Positions 1 to 8,290 of a stretch of DNA of 12,069 nt are shown one piece after another. How positions within the stretch are numbered: position 1 is the stretch's first letter; each line of letters starts with the position of its first letter. The DNA is from Hydrogenophaga sp. (GTDB lineage Bacteria; Pseudomonadota; Gammaproteobacteria; Burkholderiales; Burkholderiaceae): contig JALOSH010000093.1 in NCBI GenBank assembly GCA_025458545.1, positions 1 through 12,069 of the forward strand, written 5' to 3'. The notes under the pieces are model-generated. The model made no database searches. It saw only the letters and a list, made by a program, of their open reading frames with translations, and was not told the DNA's origin. The translations under genes were made by a program, and so were the position numbers.

Positions 1-166
1 CCGCCTGCCCGCCCGCCAGCGCATGGCGCTGGCCATGTGGGCCTATGCCGATGCCGATGTGGCCGACATCGCCCGATCTTTGGAACTTGATCGCAACGCC
101 GCGCATCAATTGCTGCACCGGGCCAAGGCCGCCTTGCGTCAACAGATCCTGGAGACCAACCCATGA
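1..166 (+). CDS. RNA polymerase sigma factor, sigma-70 family (ECF-like), C-terminal fragment
   Basis: The reading frame is open from base 2 to a TGA at 164-166, and the 5' part lies outside the window. The 54 visible residues begin RLPARQRMALAMW and contain a helix-turn-helix of sigma region 4 type, with VADIARSLELDRNAAHQLLHR as recognition helix and turn, followed by a basic AKAALRQQ tail. Region 4 of ECF sigma factors contacts the -35 element, so the likely role is directing RNA polymerase to a dedicated regulon. The stop overlaps the next start as ATGA (163-166), which implies translational coupling to the small membrane protein downstream, a common arrangement for a sigma factor and its regulator. 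The N-terminal region 2 is not visible, so the subclass cannot be assigned. Confidence 0.8.
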   Translation, partial: RLPARQRMALAMWAYADADVADIARSLELDRNAAHQLLHRAKAALRQQILETNP

Positions 167-504
167 AAACAACCGACCGCCGAACCGCCCTTTCAGACGA
201 CGCCGAGCTGCGTCAGCGCTTGCGCGAGAGCCTGGCGCCATCGTCCAGCGAAGACCTGCAGGCGCTGGAAGCGCGGGCGCTGGAGCAGTGGCGCCAGCGC
301 ACGGCTGCACAGGCACACCAACAAGGCCCGCTGGCCGTGGTGCAGGCCCATTGGCGCCTGCACCCCGCGTTGTGGAGCGGCGGCTTGCTGGCGCTGTGCC
401 TGGCCGCCCTGTTGCTGACCAAGCCCTGGGCCGTGCCCGACCCAGCGCTGGACGAACTGCTGCAACCCGATGTGTTGTCGCTGATCGCGGCGGGAGAACT
501 CTGA
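163..504 (+). CDS. Small single-pass membrane protein coupled to a sigma factor; possible anti-sigma partner
   Basis: A 113-residue protein that I do not recognise as a named family. The ATG at 163 overlaps the sigma-factor stop (ATGA), which fixes the start. The N-terminal 68 residues are hydrophilic and probably helical, rich in Arg, Glu, Ala and Gln. One hydrophobic stretch at about residues 69-86 (ALWSGGLLALCLAALLL) should span the membrane, leaving a short tail of about 27 residues with several acidic residues (PDPALDELLQPDVLSL). The order cytoplasmic part, one membrane helix, short outer tail, together with coupling to a sigma gene, resembles anti-sigma or DUF3619-like proteins found beside sigma factors in Burkholderiales. 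The anti-sigma role is inferred from context only. The gene converges on the SUI1 gene, 46 bp beyond its stop. Confidence 0.75.
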   Translation: MKTTDRRTALSDDAELRQRLRESLAPSSSEDLQALEARALEQWRQRTAAQAHQQGPLAVVQAHWRLHPALWSGGLLALCLAALLLTKPWAVPDPALDELLQPDVLSLIAAGEL

Positions 505-550
505 CTTCCGGCGGCTTCTCACGGCCAGCGCGGCCACTGTCTCAGTCGCC

Positions 551-913
551 TCAGCCACCGACGCGTTTGACGCGGTGGCCCATCGATTGCAGGGCCAGCA
601 TCACCCGATCCACATGATCGCCCTGGATTTCGATCACCCCGTCCTTCACCGTGCCACCGGTGCCGCAGGCGGCCTTGAGCTGTTTGCCCAGCGCCGCGAG
701 CGCGGCGGGTTCGAGCAGCACGCCCTTCACCAGCGTGACCGCCTTGCCACCGCGTCCCTTGGTCTCACGCCCCACACGAACAATGCCGTCGCCCTGGGGC
801 ACCACCGCGCGCTGGCACACGCACTGCGCCACCGGCTGGCGGCAGCCCGGGCACATGCGGCCGGTATCGGTGGAGTACACCAGCCCGCTCAAGGAGGACA
901 ACTTGTCTTTCAT
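551..913 (-). CDS. yciH: YciH/SUI1 family translation factor (eIF1 homologue)
   Basis: A 120-residue protein of the bacterial SUI1/YciH family, homologous to eukaryotic eIF1. E. coli YciH has been described as a stress-related inhibitor of translation initiation acting at the 30S subunit. The N-terminal segment LVYSTDTGRMCPGC carries four cysteines (C21, C24, C31, C33) in a CxxC...CxC pattern that could hold zinc. The SUI1 core runs from about residue 48 to the end, with the hallmark stretches RETKGRGGKAVT and CGTGGTVKDGVIEIQG. I chose the ATG at 913 because the family begins close to LVYSTDTGR; a longer frame from a GTG at 946 adds 11 residues unlike the family. No clear ribosome binding site is visible. 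The gene is divergent from the helicase, with 61 bp between the starts. Confidence 0.9.
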   Translation of the reverse strand: MKDKLSSLSGLVYSTDTGRMCPGCRQPVAQCVCQRAVVPQGDGIVRVGRETKGRGGKAVTLVKGVLLEPAALAALGKQLKAACGTGGTVKDGVIEIQGDHVDRVMLALQSMGHRVKRVGG

Positions 914-974
914 GGGCCGGCATCGTAACGCGGCACCGCAGTGCAAGAGACGCGACCGTTAAACTCGATGGTTC

Positions 975-2228
975 ATGCCATTCACCGATCTGGGGCTATC
1001 CCCCGCCCTCGCCCAAGCCGCCACCGAACTCGGCTTCGACACACCCACCCCCATCCAGCTGCAAGCGATTCCCGCCGTGCTGAGCGGCGCGGATCTGCTC
1101 GCCACTGCGCAGACCGGCTCCGGCAAAACCGCGGCCTTTGCCCTGCCCATGCTGCAGCGCCTGCAAAACGGCACAGCGTTCACACCCCGGCGGGTTCGCG
1201 CGCTGGTGCTGGTGCCCACCCGCGAACTCGCCGCCCAGGTGGGCGAGGTGTTGCGCAGCCTGGCCCAGCACCTGCCCGAGCGGCCCCGCATCGCCGTGGC
1301 CTTTGGCGGCGTGTCGATCAACCCACAGCTGATGGCGCTGCGGGGCGGCGCCGATGTGATGGTGGCCACACCCGGGCGCCTGCTCGACCTGCTGGAACAC
1401 AATGCCCTGCGCCTCTCGGCGGTGGAGATGCTGGTGCTCGACGAAGCCGACCGCCTACTCGATCTCGGCTTTGCCGACGAGTTGCAGCGCGTGCTGACTT
1501 TGCTGCCCGCTCGCCGGCAAAACCTGTTTTTTTCGGCCACGTTCCCGTCCGCCGTCGAGGCCCTGGCGGGCGGCCTGCTGCACGAGCCGCAGCGCGTTGA
1601 CCTGCCAGCGCCTGCGCAAGCCGAAGCGGTGGTGTTGCAACGCGCCATCGCGGTCGATGCCAGCCGCCGCACACAGCTCTTGCGCCAGCTCATCAAGGAC
1701 AACCGCTGGGAGCGCGTGCTGGTGTTCGTGGCCACGCAATACAGCGCCGAGCGCGTGGCCGCCAAGCTGCACCAAGGCGACTTGTTTGCCACCTCGTTCC
1801 ACGGTGGCCTGAGCCAGGGCGCGCGCAAACAGGCCTTGCAGGAGTTCAAGGAAAAGCGCTGGGATGTGGTCGTCACCACCGACCTGGCCGCGCGCGGCAT
1901 CGACATTGCCCAACTGCCCGTGGTGGTGAACTACGACCTGCCACGCTCGGCGGTGGACTATGTGCACCGCATCGGCCGAACCGGACGGGCTGGCGAAAGC
2001 GGCCTGGCGGTGAGCTTTGTCAGCGCGGCCACCGAAGCACACTGGCACCTGATCGAAAAGCGCCAGGGCCTGAGCCTGCCACTGGAGCAACTGCCGGGCT
2101 TCGAGCCCACCGACGTGGCCCCGCCAGCGGCTGCGGAGAGTGGCGGCGTCAAGGGCAAACGCCCGAGCAAAAAGGACAAGCTGCGCGCGGCCGCCGCTGC
2201 CGCGAACCTGGCCGCCAAAGCGCCGTGA
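975..2228 (+). CDS. DEAD-box ATP-dependent RNA helicase (RhlE-like)
   Basis: A 417-residue superfamily 2 RNA helicase with all core motifs: Q motif FDTPTPIQ (21-28), Walker A AQTGSGKT (45-52), PTRELA (81-86), TPGR (132-135), DEAD (156-159), SAT (187-189), RGID (307-310) and HRIGRTGR (331-338). These couple ATP hydrolysis to local unwinding of RNA, typically in ribosome assembly, cold adaptation or mRNA turnover. The order and spacing fit the RhlE/SrmB group, but the exact subfamily cannot be settled by eye. The C-terminal tail from about residue 393 is basic and then alanine-rich (KGKRPSKKDKLRAAAAAA), as often seen in RNA-binding extensions. The ATG at 975 gives the standard short N terminus before the Q motif; no strong Shine-Dalgarno is seen. 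A strong terminator follows 20 bp after the stop. Confidence 0.93.
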   Translation: MPFTDLGLSPALAQAATELGFDTPTPIQLQAIPAVLSGADLLATAQTGSGKTAAFALPMLQRLQNGTAFTPRRVRALVLVPTRELAAQVGEVLRSLAQHLPERPRIAVAFGGVSINPQLMALRGGADVMVATPGRLLDLLEHNALRLSAVEMLVLDEADRLLDLGFADELQRVLTLLPARRQNLFFSATFPSAVEALAGGLLHEPQRVDLPAPAQAEAVVLQRAIAVDASRRTQLLRQLIKDNRWERVLVFVATQYSAERVAAKLHQGDLFATSFHGGLSQGARKQALQEFKEKRWDVVVTTDLAARGIDIAQLPVVVNYDLPRSAVDYVHRIGRTGRAGESGLAVSFVSAATEAHWHLIEKRQGLSLPLEQLPGFEPTDVAPPAAAESGGVKGKRPSKKDKLRAAAAAANLAAKAP

Positions 2229-2248
2229 AAACGGTCTGAAAAGCCCAG

Positions 2249-2278
2249 AAAAAAGCCCACCGGTCGGTGGGCTTTTTT
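2249..2278. terminator. Bidirectional rho-independent terminator
   Basis: A perfect inverted repeat with 14-base arms (AAAAAAGCCCACCG at 2249-2262 and its complement at 2265-2278). It has a GC-rich stem and an A6/T6 tract on each side, so it works in both directions. It lies 20 bp after the helicase stop and 26 bp past the 3' end of the tRNA gene on the other strand, so it probably ends both convergent transcripts. Confidence 0.93.
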
Positions 2279-2304
2279 GTGCGAGTCAAACGGTTTTGAC
2301 TGTC

Positions 2305-2379
2305 TGGTGGGCGGTGCAGGGTTCGAACCTGCGACTTCCACCGTGTGAAGGTGGCACTCTACCGCTGAGTTAACCGCCC
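2305..2379 (-). tRNA. tRNA-Val, anticodon CAC
   Basis: The minus strand folds into a complete cloverleaf of 75 nt including an encoded CCA. The acceptor stem is GGGCGGT pairing with ACCGCCC, with discriminator A. The D arm contains AGCGGTAGA. The anticodon stem is CCACC/GGTGG closing the loop TTCACAC, which places CAC at positions 34-36, reading GTG valine codons. The T arm is GCAGG-TTCGAAC-CCTGC. GTG is a heavily used valine codon in a genome of this composition, so a dedicated CAC isoacceptor is expected. It has its own promoter-like sequence upstream and shares the terminator with the helicase. Confidence 0.96.
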
Positions 2380-2425
2380 GAAAACTTGATCCGATAAATT
2401 CGGTCCGTTGTTTCGGAAGCCTCAA

Positions 2426-2453
2426 ATTATAGCGTGATCCGAACCCCTGTCGG
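2426..2453 (-). promoter_or_regulatory. Probable sigma-70 promoter of tRNA-Val
   Basis: On the minus strand a perfect TATAAT (2431 down to 2426) is preceded, 16 bp upstream, by CCGACA (2453 down to 2448), which matches TTGACA at 4 of 6 positions. The predicted start near 2419 leaves a leader of about 40 nt before the tRNA 5' end at 2379. It lies between dnaQ and the tRNA, so the tRNA need not depend on dnaQ transcription. Confidence 0.7.
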
Positions 2454-2463
2454 CTGGCCACTC

Positions 2464-2492
2464 AAAAAATGCAGTGGGCCTGCCGAAGCAGG
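2464..2492 (-). terminator. Hairpin with UUCG loop just after dnaQ, weak terminator candidate
   Basis: Immediately after the dnaQ stop the minus strand reads CCTGC-TTCG-GCAGG (2492-2479), a stable tetraloop hairpin. A T6 tract (2469-2464) follows only after a 9-base gap. The gap makes this a poor classical terminator; it may instead protect or help define the dnaQ mRNA 3' end. An overlapping alternative pairing GGCCTG/CAGGCC (2502-2497 with 2482-2477) also exists. Confidence 0.4.
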
Positions 2493-2495
2493 TCT

Positions 2496-3206
2496 TCAGG
2501 CCGCTTCAAGCCGCCGCCAGACGGTCTTGCCTTTGCAGGCCTTGTCCAGGTCGGCCAGGTTGGCCTCATGGGCGGCAGCCTCCTGTTCGTTGGCCCGCAG
2601 CACCGGCAAATCCAAGCGGCTGAGATCGACCTGCACCAGCTCGACCCCGCCTTCGGCGCCGGCATCACCCGCTTCGATCAGCAGCGCATCCTGGCCGCGC
2701 GTCATGTTGATGTACACATCGGCGAGCAGCTCGGCGTCCAGCAGCGCGCCGTGCAGCGTGCGGCCCGAGTTGTCCACCCCGAGGCGGTCGCACAGCGCAT
2801 CCAGGCCGTTGCGTTTGCCCGGGAACATCTCCTTGGCCATCACCAGCGTGTCGATCACGCTGGTCACATGGGCCTTCATGGGCGGCTGGCGGAGGCGCTC
2901 CAGTTCCTTGTTCAGGAAACTGATGTCGAACGGTGCGTTGTGGATGATCAGTTCCGCGTCTTTCAGGTACGCCAGGACCTCATCGGCAATCTGCGCGAAC
3001 TTGGGCTTGTCGCGCAGGAACTCGTTGCTGATGCCGTGCACCTTGAGCGCGTCTTCGTGGCTGTCGCGCTCGGGGTTGACATAGAAGTGCAGGTTGTTGC
3101 CGGTGAGCTTGCGGTTGAGCAGCTCCACGCAGCCAATCTCGATGATGCGGTCGCCGTTCTCGGCGGACAGACCGGTGGTCTCGGTGTCCAGAACAATTTG
3201 TCTCAT
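2496..3206 (-). CDS. dnaQ: DNA polymerase III epsilon subunit, 3'-5' proofreading exonuclease
   Basis: A 236-residue DEDDh exonuclease, the proofreading subunit of the DNA polymerase III core, which removes misincorporated nucleotides while bound to the alpha subunit. The catalytic residues are visible: D7 and E9 in LDTETTG, D94 in HNAPFDISFL, and H152 and D157 in HGALLDAELLADVY. Residues from about 180 onward form the flexible tail expected to reach the polymerase; the protein ends KTVWRRLEAA. Length is near the E. coli protein (243 residues), and the ATG at 3206 gives the expected short lead MRQIVLDTETTG. It lies 127 bp downstream of fdx on the same strand, across a GC-rich repeat-like spacer, so transcription from isc is possible but doubtful. 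A tRNA gene follows, as aspV follows dnaQ in E. coli. Confidence 0.95.
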   Translation of the reverse strand: MRQIVLDTETTGLSAENGDRIIEIGCVELLNRKLTGNNLHFYVNPERDSHEDALKVHGISNEFLRDKPKFAQIADEVLAYLKDAELIIHNAPFDISFLNKELERLRQPPMKAHVTSVIDTLVMAKEMFPGKRNGLDALCDRLGVDNSGRTLHGALLDAELLADVYINMTRGQDALLIEAGDAGAEGGVELVQVDLSRLDLPVLRANEQEAAAHEANLADLDKACKGKTVWRRLEAA

Positions 3207-3333
3207 GACTTTCTCGCATCAGTGGTGATCCACCGCCGGGCCGCCCCAAGGCGGGTCAGCCCCGGGACCTGGCAAGGACCGGGTCCCTTCCCAGCCCTGG
3301 GGCAGCGACCCGCGAAGCGGCGAAGCGTGGGGG
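3207..3333. repeat. GC-rich intergenic repeat-like element between fdx and dnaQ
   Basis: The 127 bp between fdx and dnaQ hold no gene but several self-complementary stretches: CCGCC-CCAA-GGCGG (3241-3254), GGGACC/GGTCCC (3264-3269 with 3282-3287), and CCCTGGGGCAGCGACC followed by CGCGAAGCGGCGAAGCGTGG (3295-3330). The last segment resembles GC-rich intergenic sequences I associate with Comamonadaceae genomes. A shorter relative sharing CCCTGGGG...GCGAC lies near 6220-6233. A dispersed repeat family is suspected from memory, not demonstrated within this window. Confidence 0.45.
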
Positions 3334-3672
3334 TCAATGATTTTCCTTCGCGTGGTTGATCGAGTATTTCGGGATCTCCACCGTCACGTCCTGCTGCGCC
3401 AGGATCGCCTGGCACGACAGGCGAGAGTTCGGCTCCAGGCCCCAGGCGCGGTCCAGCAAGTCCTCTTCGGTTTCGTCCAGTTCACCCAGGCTCTTGAAGC
3501 CTTCTCGCACCACCACATGGCAGGTGGTGCAGGCACAGCTCATGTCACAGGCGTGCTCGATCTTGATGTCGTTTTCGAGCAGCGCTTCGCAGATGGATGT
3601 GCCGGCCGACGCGCTGATGCTGGCGCCTTGGGGGCAGTACTCGGGATGGGGGAGGATTTTGATCGTGGGCAT
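3334..3672 (-). CDS. fdx: ISC-type [2Fe-2S] ferredoxin
   Basis: A 112-residue adrenodoxin-like ferredoxin of the ISC system, which supplies electrons during cluster assembly on IscU. The four cluster ligands are C42, C48, C51 and C87, in the pattern C-x5-C-x2-C (CDMSCACTTC) with the fourth cysteine in RLSCQAI. An additional C46 lies inside the loop, as in ISC ferredoxins. The N terminus MPTIKILPHPEYCPQG is typical, which supports the ATG at 3672. The gene begins 17 bp after the hscA stop, so the two share a transcript. It is the last isc gene here; the small iscX that follows fdx in E. coli is absent. Confidence 0.95.
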   Translation of the reverse strand: MPTIKILPHPEYCPQGASISASAGTSICEALLENDIKIEHACDMSCACTTCHVVVREGFKSLGELDETEEDLLDRAWGLEPNSRLSCQAILAQQDVTVEIPKYSINHAKENH

Positions 3673-3689
3673 GTGGAGTTGGGGTGTTC

Positions 3690-5561
<1,872 letters not shown>

Positions 5562-5613
5562 GGGTGCGGGAATTCAAAGGATCAGAAAACAGCTCGTGGG
5601 AAAAGGCAACCGC

Positions 5614-6132
5614 CTATTGTCCCAGTTGATCAAGTCGTGCCGACACATCGTGAGCAAATCGCTCGACGAACATCAGCGCACGGACCTGCCCTGCCAGCGC
5701 CTTCCAGTCGCGCTGCGTATCGGCGGTATGCTGAAGTTGCGTCAACATGTTCCTGCGCGTGCTGCTCACCTCGTCTGCCATCGCTTCGAGCTGGGCAACG
5801 GTGCTGGCCTCGTCCAGGGCCTCGCGCCATTCCATCTGCTGCATCAGAAACGCAGCCGGCATGGCGGTGTTGTTCTCGGCCTGAATCGGCGCGCCATGCA
5901 GCTCGCACAAGTAGGCCGCGCGCTGCAGCGGGTCTTTCAGGCGCTGGTACGCCTCGTTGAGGCGCACCGACCATTGCATGGCCTGGCGCTGGGTGGACGC
6001 ATCGGCGGTGGCGTGGCGGTCCGGGTGCACCTCACGCTGCAGCCGCTTCCAGCGTTCGTCCAGTTGCTCACGGTCCAGCGCGTAGCTCACCGGCAGTTCG
6101 AACAGCTCGAAGTCGTTGGATTGCAGATTCAT
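5614..6132 (-). CDS. hscB: Fe-S assembly J-protein co-chaperone HscB
   Basis: A 172-residue J-domain protein (family length about 170) that delivers IscU to HscA and stimulates its ATPase. The J domain occupies about residues 6-75, with the essential HPD at 36-38 in LQREVHPDRH and the later helix LNEAYQRLKDPLQRAAYL. The C-terminal half is the helical bundle that binds IscU, containing AFLMQQMEWREAL. The N terminus MNLQSNDFELFELPVSY is typical of HscB, supporting the ATG at 6132; the stop is TAG. It is separated from iscA by 119 bp, unusually long for this operon and containing hairpins, so expression of hscBA-fdx may differ from that of the genes upstream. Confidence 0.95.
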   Translation of the reverse strand: MNLQSNDFELFELPVSYALDREQLDERWKRLQREVHPDRHATADASTQRQAMQWSVRLNEAYQRLKDPLQRAAYLCELHGAPIQAENNTAMPAAFLMQQMEWREALDEASTVAQLEAMADEVSSTRRNMLTQLQHTADTQRDWKALAGQVRALMFVERFAHDVSARLDQLGQ

Positions 6133-6251
6133 GACCGGATCATAGAAAAAACGGGACCCGGTGAAAAAAGCCGGTCAGCGCCAGAGCAGATCCGGTTGTG
6201 CCCGGCGGCCGCTGGCGCCCCCTGGGGGGCGACGCCGCAGGCTGTACCCGA
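6133..6251. repeat. Hairpin-rich spacer between iscA and hscB
   Basis: A 119-bp gap inside the isc operon with no gene. It contains a 7-bp GC stem CGCCCCC/GGGGGCG (6216-6222 with 6225-6231, in effect a CTGG loop) just after the iscA stop in transcript direction. It also has a distal pair GACCGG/CCGGTC (6133-6138 with 6171-6176) enclosing two A6 runs. The segment CCCTGGGGGGCGAC (6220-6233) resembles part of the fdx-dnaQ spacer. No U-rich tract directly follows the GC stem, so it is not a classical terminator; it may affect mRNA processing or stability. Confidence 0.5.
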
Positions 6252-6575
6252 TCAGACCCGGAAACTCTCTCCGCAGCCGCAACGGTCGCGTTCGTTCGGG
6301 TTGTGGAACTTGAAGCCTTCGTTCAAGCCCTCGCGCACAAAGTCGAGCTGTGTGCCGTCGATGTACGGCATGCTTTTGGGATCCACCAGCACCTTGACGC
6401 CGTTGTCCTCAAACACCACGTCTTCGGGCGCGACCTCGTCGGCGTACTCCAGCTTGTAGGCCAGCCCTGAGCACCCAGTGGTTTTGACGCCCAAGCGGAC
6501 ACCCACACCCTTGCCACGCCTCGCAAGGTAGCGGGTGACGTGCCGGGCGGCTGATTCGGAAATCGTGACGGACAT
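6252..6575 (-). CDS. iscA: A-type Fe-S carrier protein IscA
   Basis: A 107-residue A-type carrier that binds iron or an Fe-S cluster and passes it to target apoproteins. The three conserved cysteines are C35 in [10 protein letters not shown] and C99 and C101 in the terminal CGCGESF. The length and the start [13 protein letters not shown] match the IscA family. The ATG at 6575 lies 9 bp after the iscU stop, consistent with co-translation. Neighbouring iscU and iscS support IscA rather than ErpA or SufA. Confidence 0.95.
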   Translation of the reverse strand: MSVTISESAARHVTRYLARRGKGVGVRLGVKTTGCSGLAYKLEYADEVAPEDVVFEDNGVKVLVDPKSMPYIDGTQLDFVREGLNEGFKFHNPNERDRCGCGESFRV

Positions 6576-6584
6576 GGCGGGCGC

Positions 6585-6971
6585 TCAGTTCGCGTGTTTC
6601 TTGCGGTAGTCGTCCACCGCGGCCTTGATGGCGTCTTCGGCCAGGATGGAGCAGTGGATCTTGACCGGCGGCAGCGCGAGTTCTTCGGCGATTTCGCTGT
6701 TCTTGAGTGCCGCCGCTTCGTCCAGCGTACGGCCCTTGACCCACTCGGTCACCAGCGAGCTGGACGCGATGGCCGAGCCACAACCGTAGGTTTTGAAGCG
6801 CGCGTCTTCGATCACCCCGGTGACGGGGTTCACCTTGATCTGCAGCTTCATCACATCGCCACAGGCCGGTGCACCCACCATGCCGGTACCGACGGTCTCG
6901 TCGCCCTTGTCAAAAGAGCCCACGTTACGGGGGTTCTCGTAGTGATCAACAACTTTTTCAGAGTAAGCCAT
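6585..6971 (-). CDS. iscU: Fe-S cluster assembly scaffold IscU
   Basis: A 128-residue scaffold on which [2Fe-2S] clusters are built from IscS-derived sulfur before chaperone-assisted transfer. The ligands are visible: C37 with D39 in PACGDVMK, C64 in YGCGSAIASSS, and H106-C107 in KIHCSILAEDAI. The HscA recognition motif LPPVK is at 100-104. A good Shine-Dalgarno AAGGAG (6984-6979) sits 7 bases before the ATG at 6971 and overlaps the iscS stop region; the gap to that stop is 12 bp. Because of this site IscU should be translated even though iscS upstream is interrupted, although polarity could lower the yield. Confidence 0.96.
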   Translation of the reverse strand: MAYSEKVVDHYENPRNVGSFDKGDETVGTGMVGAPACGDVMKLQIKVNPVTGVIEDARFKTYGCGSAIASSSLVTEWVKGRTLDEAAALKNSEIAEELALPPVKIHCSILAEDAIKAAVDDYRKKHAN

Positions 6972-6983
6972 GGTGTTTCTCCT

Positions 6984-8182
6984 TCAGTGTGCAGCCCATT
7001 GAATCGTCGAGATATCAATGCCGTCTTTGAACATTTCCCACAGGGGGGACAACTCGCGCAACTTGGCGACGTTTTCTTTGATGGTGGCGATCGCGTAGTC
7101 AATTTCCTCTTCGGTCGTCCAGCGGCCAATCGTCATGCGCAGGCTGCTGTGGGCCAGTTCGTCGCTGCGACCGAGTGCGCGCAGCACGTAGCTGGGTTCC
7201 AGGCTGGCCGAGGTGCAGGCCGAACCCGACGACACGGCCAGGCCCTTGATGCCCATGATCAGCGACTCGCCCTCGACATAGTTGAAGCTCATGTTGAGGT
7301 TGTGCGGCACGCGTTGCGTCTCGTGGCCGTTGATAAACACCTCTTCGATGTCTTTCAGGCCGGCCAGCATGCGGTCGTGCAGTGCGCGGATGCGAGCGTT
7401 TTCGGCGTGCATCTCTTCCTTGGCGATGCGGTAGGCCTCGCCCATGCCCACGCACTGGTGGGTGGGCAGCGTGCCCGAGCGCATGCCGCGCTCGTGACCA
7501 CCACCGTGCATCTGCGCTTCAATGCGGATGCGCGGCTTGCGGCGCACGTACAGAGCGCCGATGCCTTTGGGGCCGTATGTCTTGTGGCTGGTCAGGCTCA
7601 TCAGATCGACCGGCAGGGTCTGCAGATCAATGTCCACACGGCCGGTGGCCTGAGCAGCGTCCACATGCAAGATCACGCCTTTTTCGCGGCAGATGGCGCC
7701 GATGGCAGCGATGTCCTGGATCACGCCGATCTCGTTGTTCACGAACATGACCGAGGCCAGGATGGTGTCAAAGTGTCCAGGTTCAGCAGGCCGTCGGCCT
7801 GCACATCGAGGTAGGTGACTTCAAAGCCCTGGCGCTCCAGTTCGCGCATGGTGTCGAGCACAGCTTTGTGCTCGGTCTTGACCGTGATCAGGTGCTTGCC
7901 CTTGGACTGGTAGAAATGCGCCGCGCCCTTGATGGCCAGGTTGTTGGACTCGGTGGCGCCGCTGGTCCAAACGATCTCGCGCGGGTCGGCGTTGATCAGA
8001 CCCGCCACCTGCTCGCGAGCGGTCTCCACCGCTTTTTCGGCTTCCCAGCCCCAGGCGTGGCTGCGCGAAGCCGGGTTGCCGAAGTGCTCGCGCAACCAGG
8101 GGATCATGGCGTCCACCACCCGCGGATCGCAGGGGTTGGTGGCGCTGTAGTCCATGTAAATGGGAAAGTGTGGCGTGCTCAT
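6984..8182 (-). pseudogene. iscS: Cysteine desulfurase IscS, interrupted by a frameshift
   Basis: IscS is a PLP-dependent desulfurase that takes sulfur from cysteine and passes it as persulfide to IscU and tRNA-modifying enzymes. The N-terminal part runs from the ATG at 8182 ([17 protein letters not shown]) through [16 protein letters not shown] and [10 protein letters not shown] to LLNLDT. It then shifts and stops at 7739 after the non-homologous residues [10 protein letters not shown]. The C-terminal part continues in another frame from [13 protein letters not shown] to the stop at 6984. It carries the PLP lysine in [24 protein letters not shown] and the catalytic cysteine in [10 protein letters not shown]. 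Compared with E. coli IscS, six codons plus one base (about 19 bp) are missing near 7770. As written, no complete enzyme is made: the 5' product lacks both catalytic residues, and the internal ATG at 7748 has no ribosome site. A sequence error is a serious alternative. Confidence 0.88.
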
Positions 8183-8267
8183 GGGGACTCGATGTTTTGT
8201 TGTAACGGACTTGAATTTCAAGGCTCCGCTCATCCTTTCGTCAGGCTGAAGCGGTGCGCGGGGTCTG

Positions 8268-8284
8268 CCGGTGCCGGGCACCGG
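8268..8284 (-). promoter_or_regulatory. Strong hairpin in the iscR-iscS intergenic region
   Basis: A near-perfect palindrome, CCGGTGCC and GGCACCGG around one base, starting 6 bases after the iscR stop on the transcript. No U tract follows, so it is not a terminator. In E. coli a structure between iscR and iscS protects iscR mRNA while iscSUA is degraded with the RyhB small RNA; the position here is comparable. Function here is inference. Confidence 0.6.
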
Positions 8285-8290
8285 GTCCAC

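Noticed and set aside
45..617. A 190-codon plus-strand frame over the sigma factor end and its partner gene
   Set aside because: It is out of frame with the ATGA-coupled pair and extends into the SUI1 gene; Arg/Pro-rich translation without family resemblance.
7742..7748. Internal translation restart producing a C-terminal IscS from the ATG at 7748
   Set aside because: No Shine-Dalgarno precedes it, and the fragment would lack the N-terminal part of the PLP fold, including TEHKAVLDT; unlikely to be functional.
7760..7785. Programmed -1 or +1 ribosomal frameshift in iscS
   Set aside because: A -1 shift at ACT-TTG would join the frames, but there is no X-XXY-YYZ slippery heptamer in the zero frame. 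The CTTTGAC string resembles the prfB site but is not in the prfB phase. Six conserved-length codons would still be missing.
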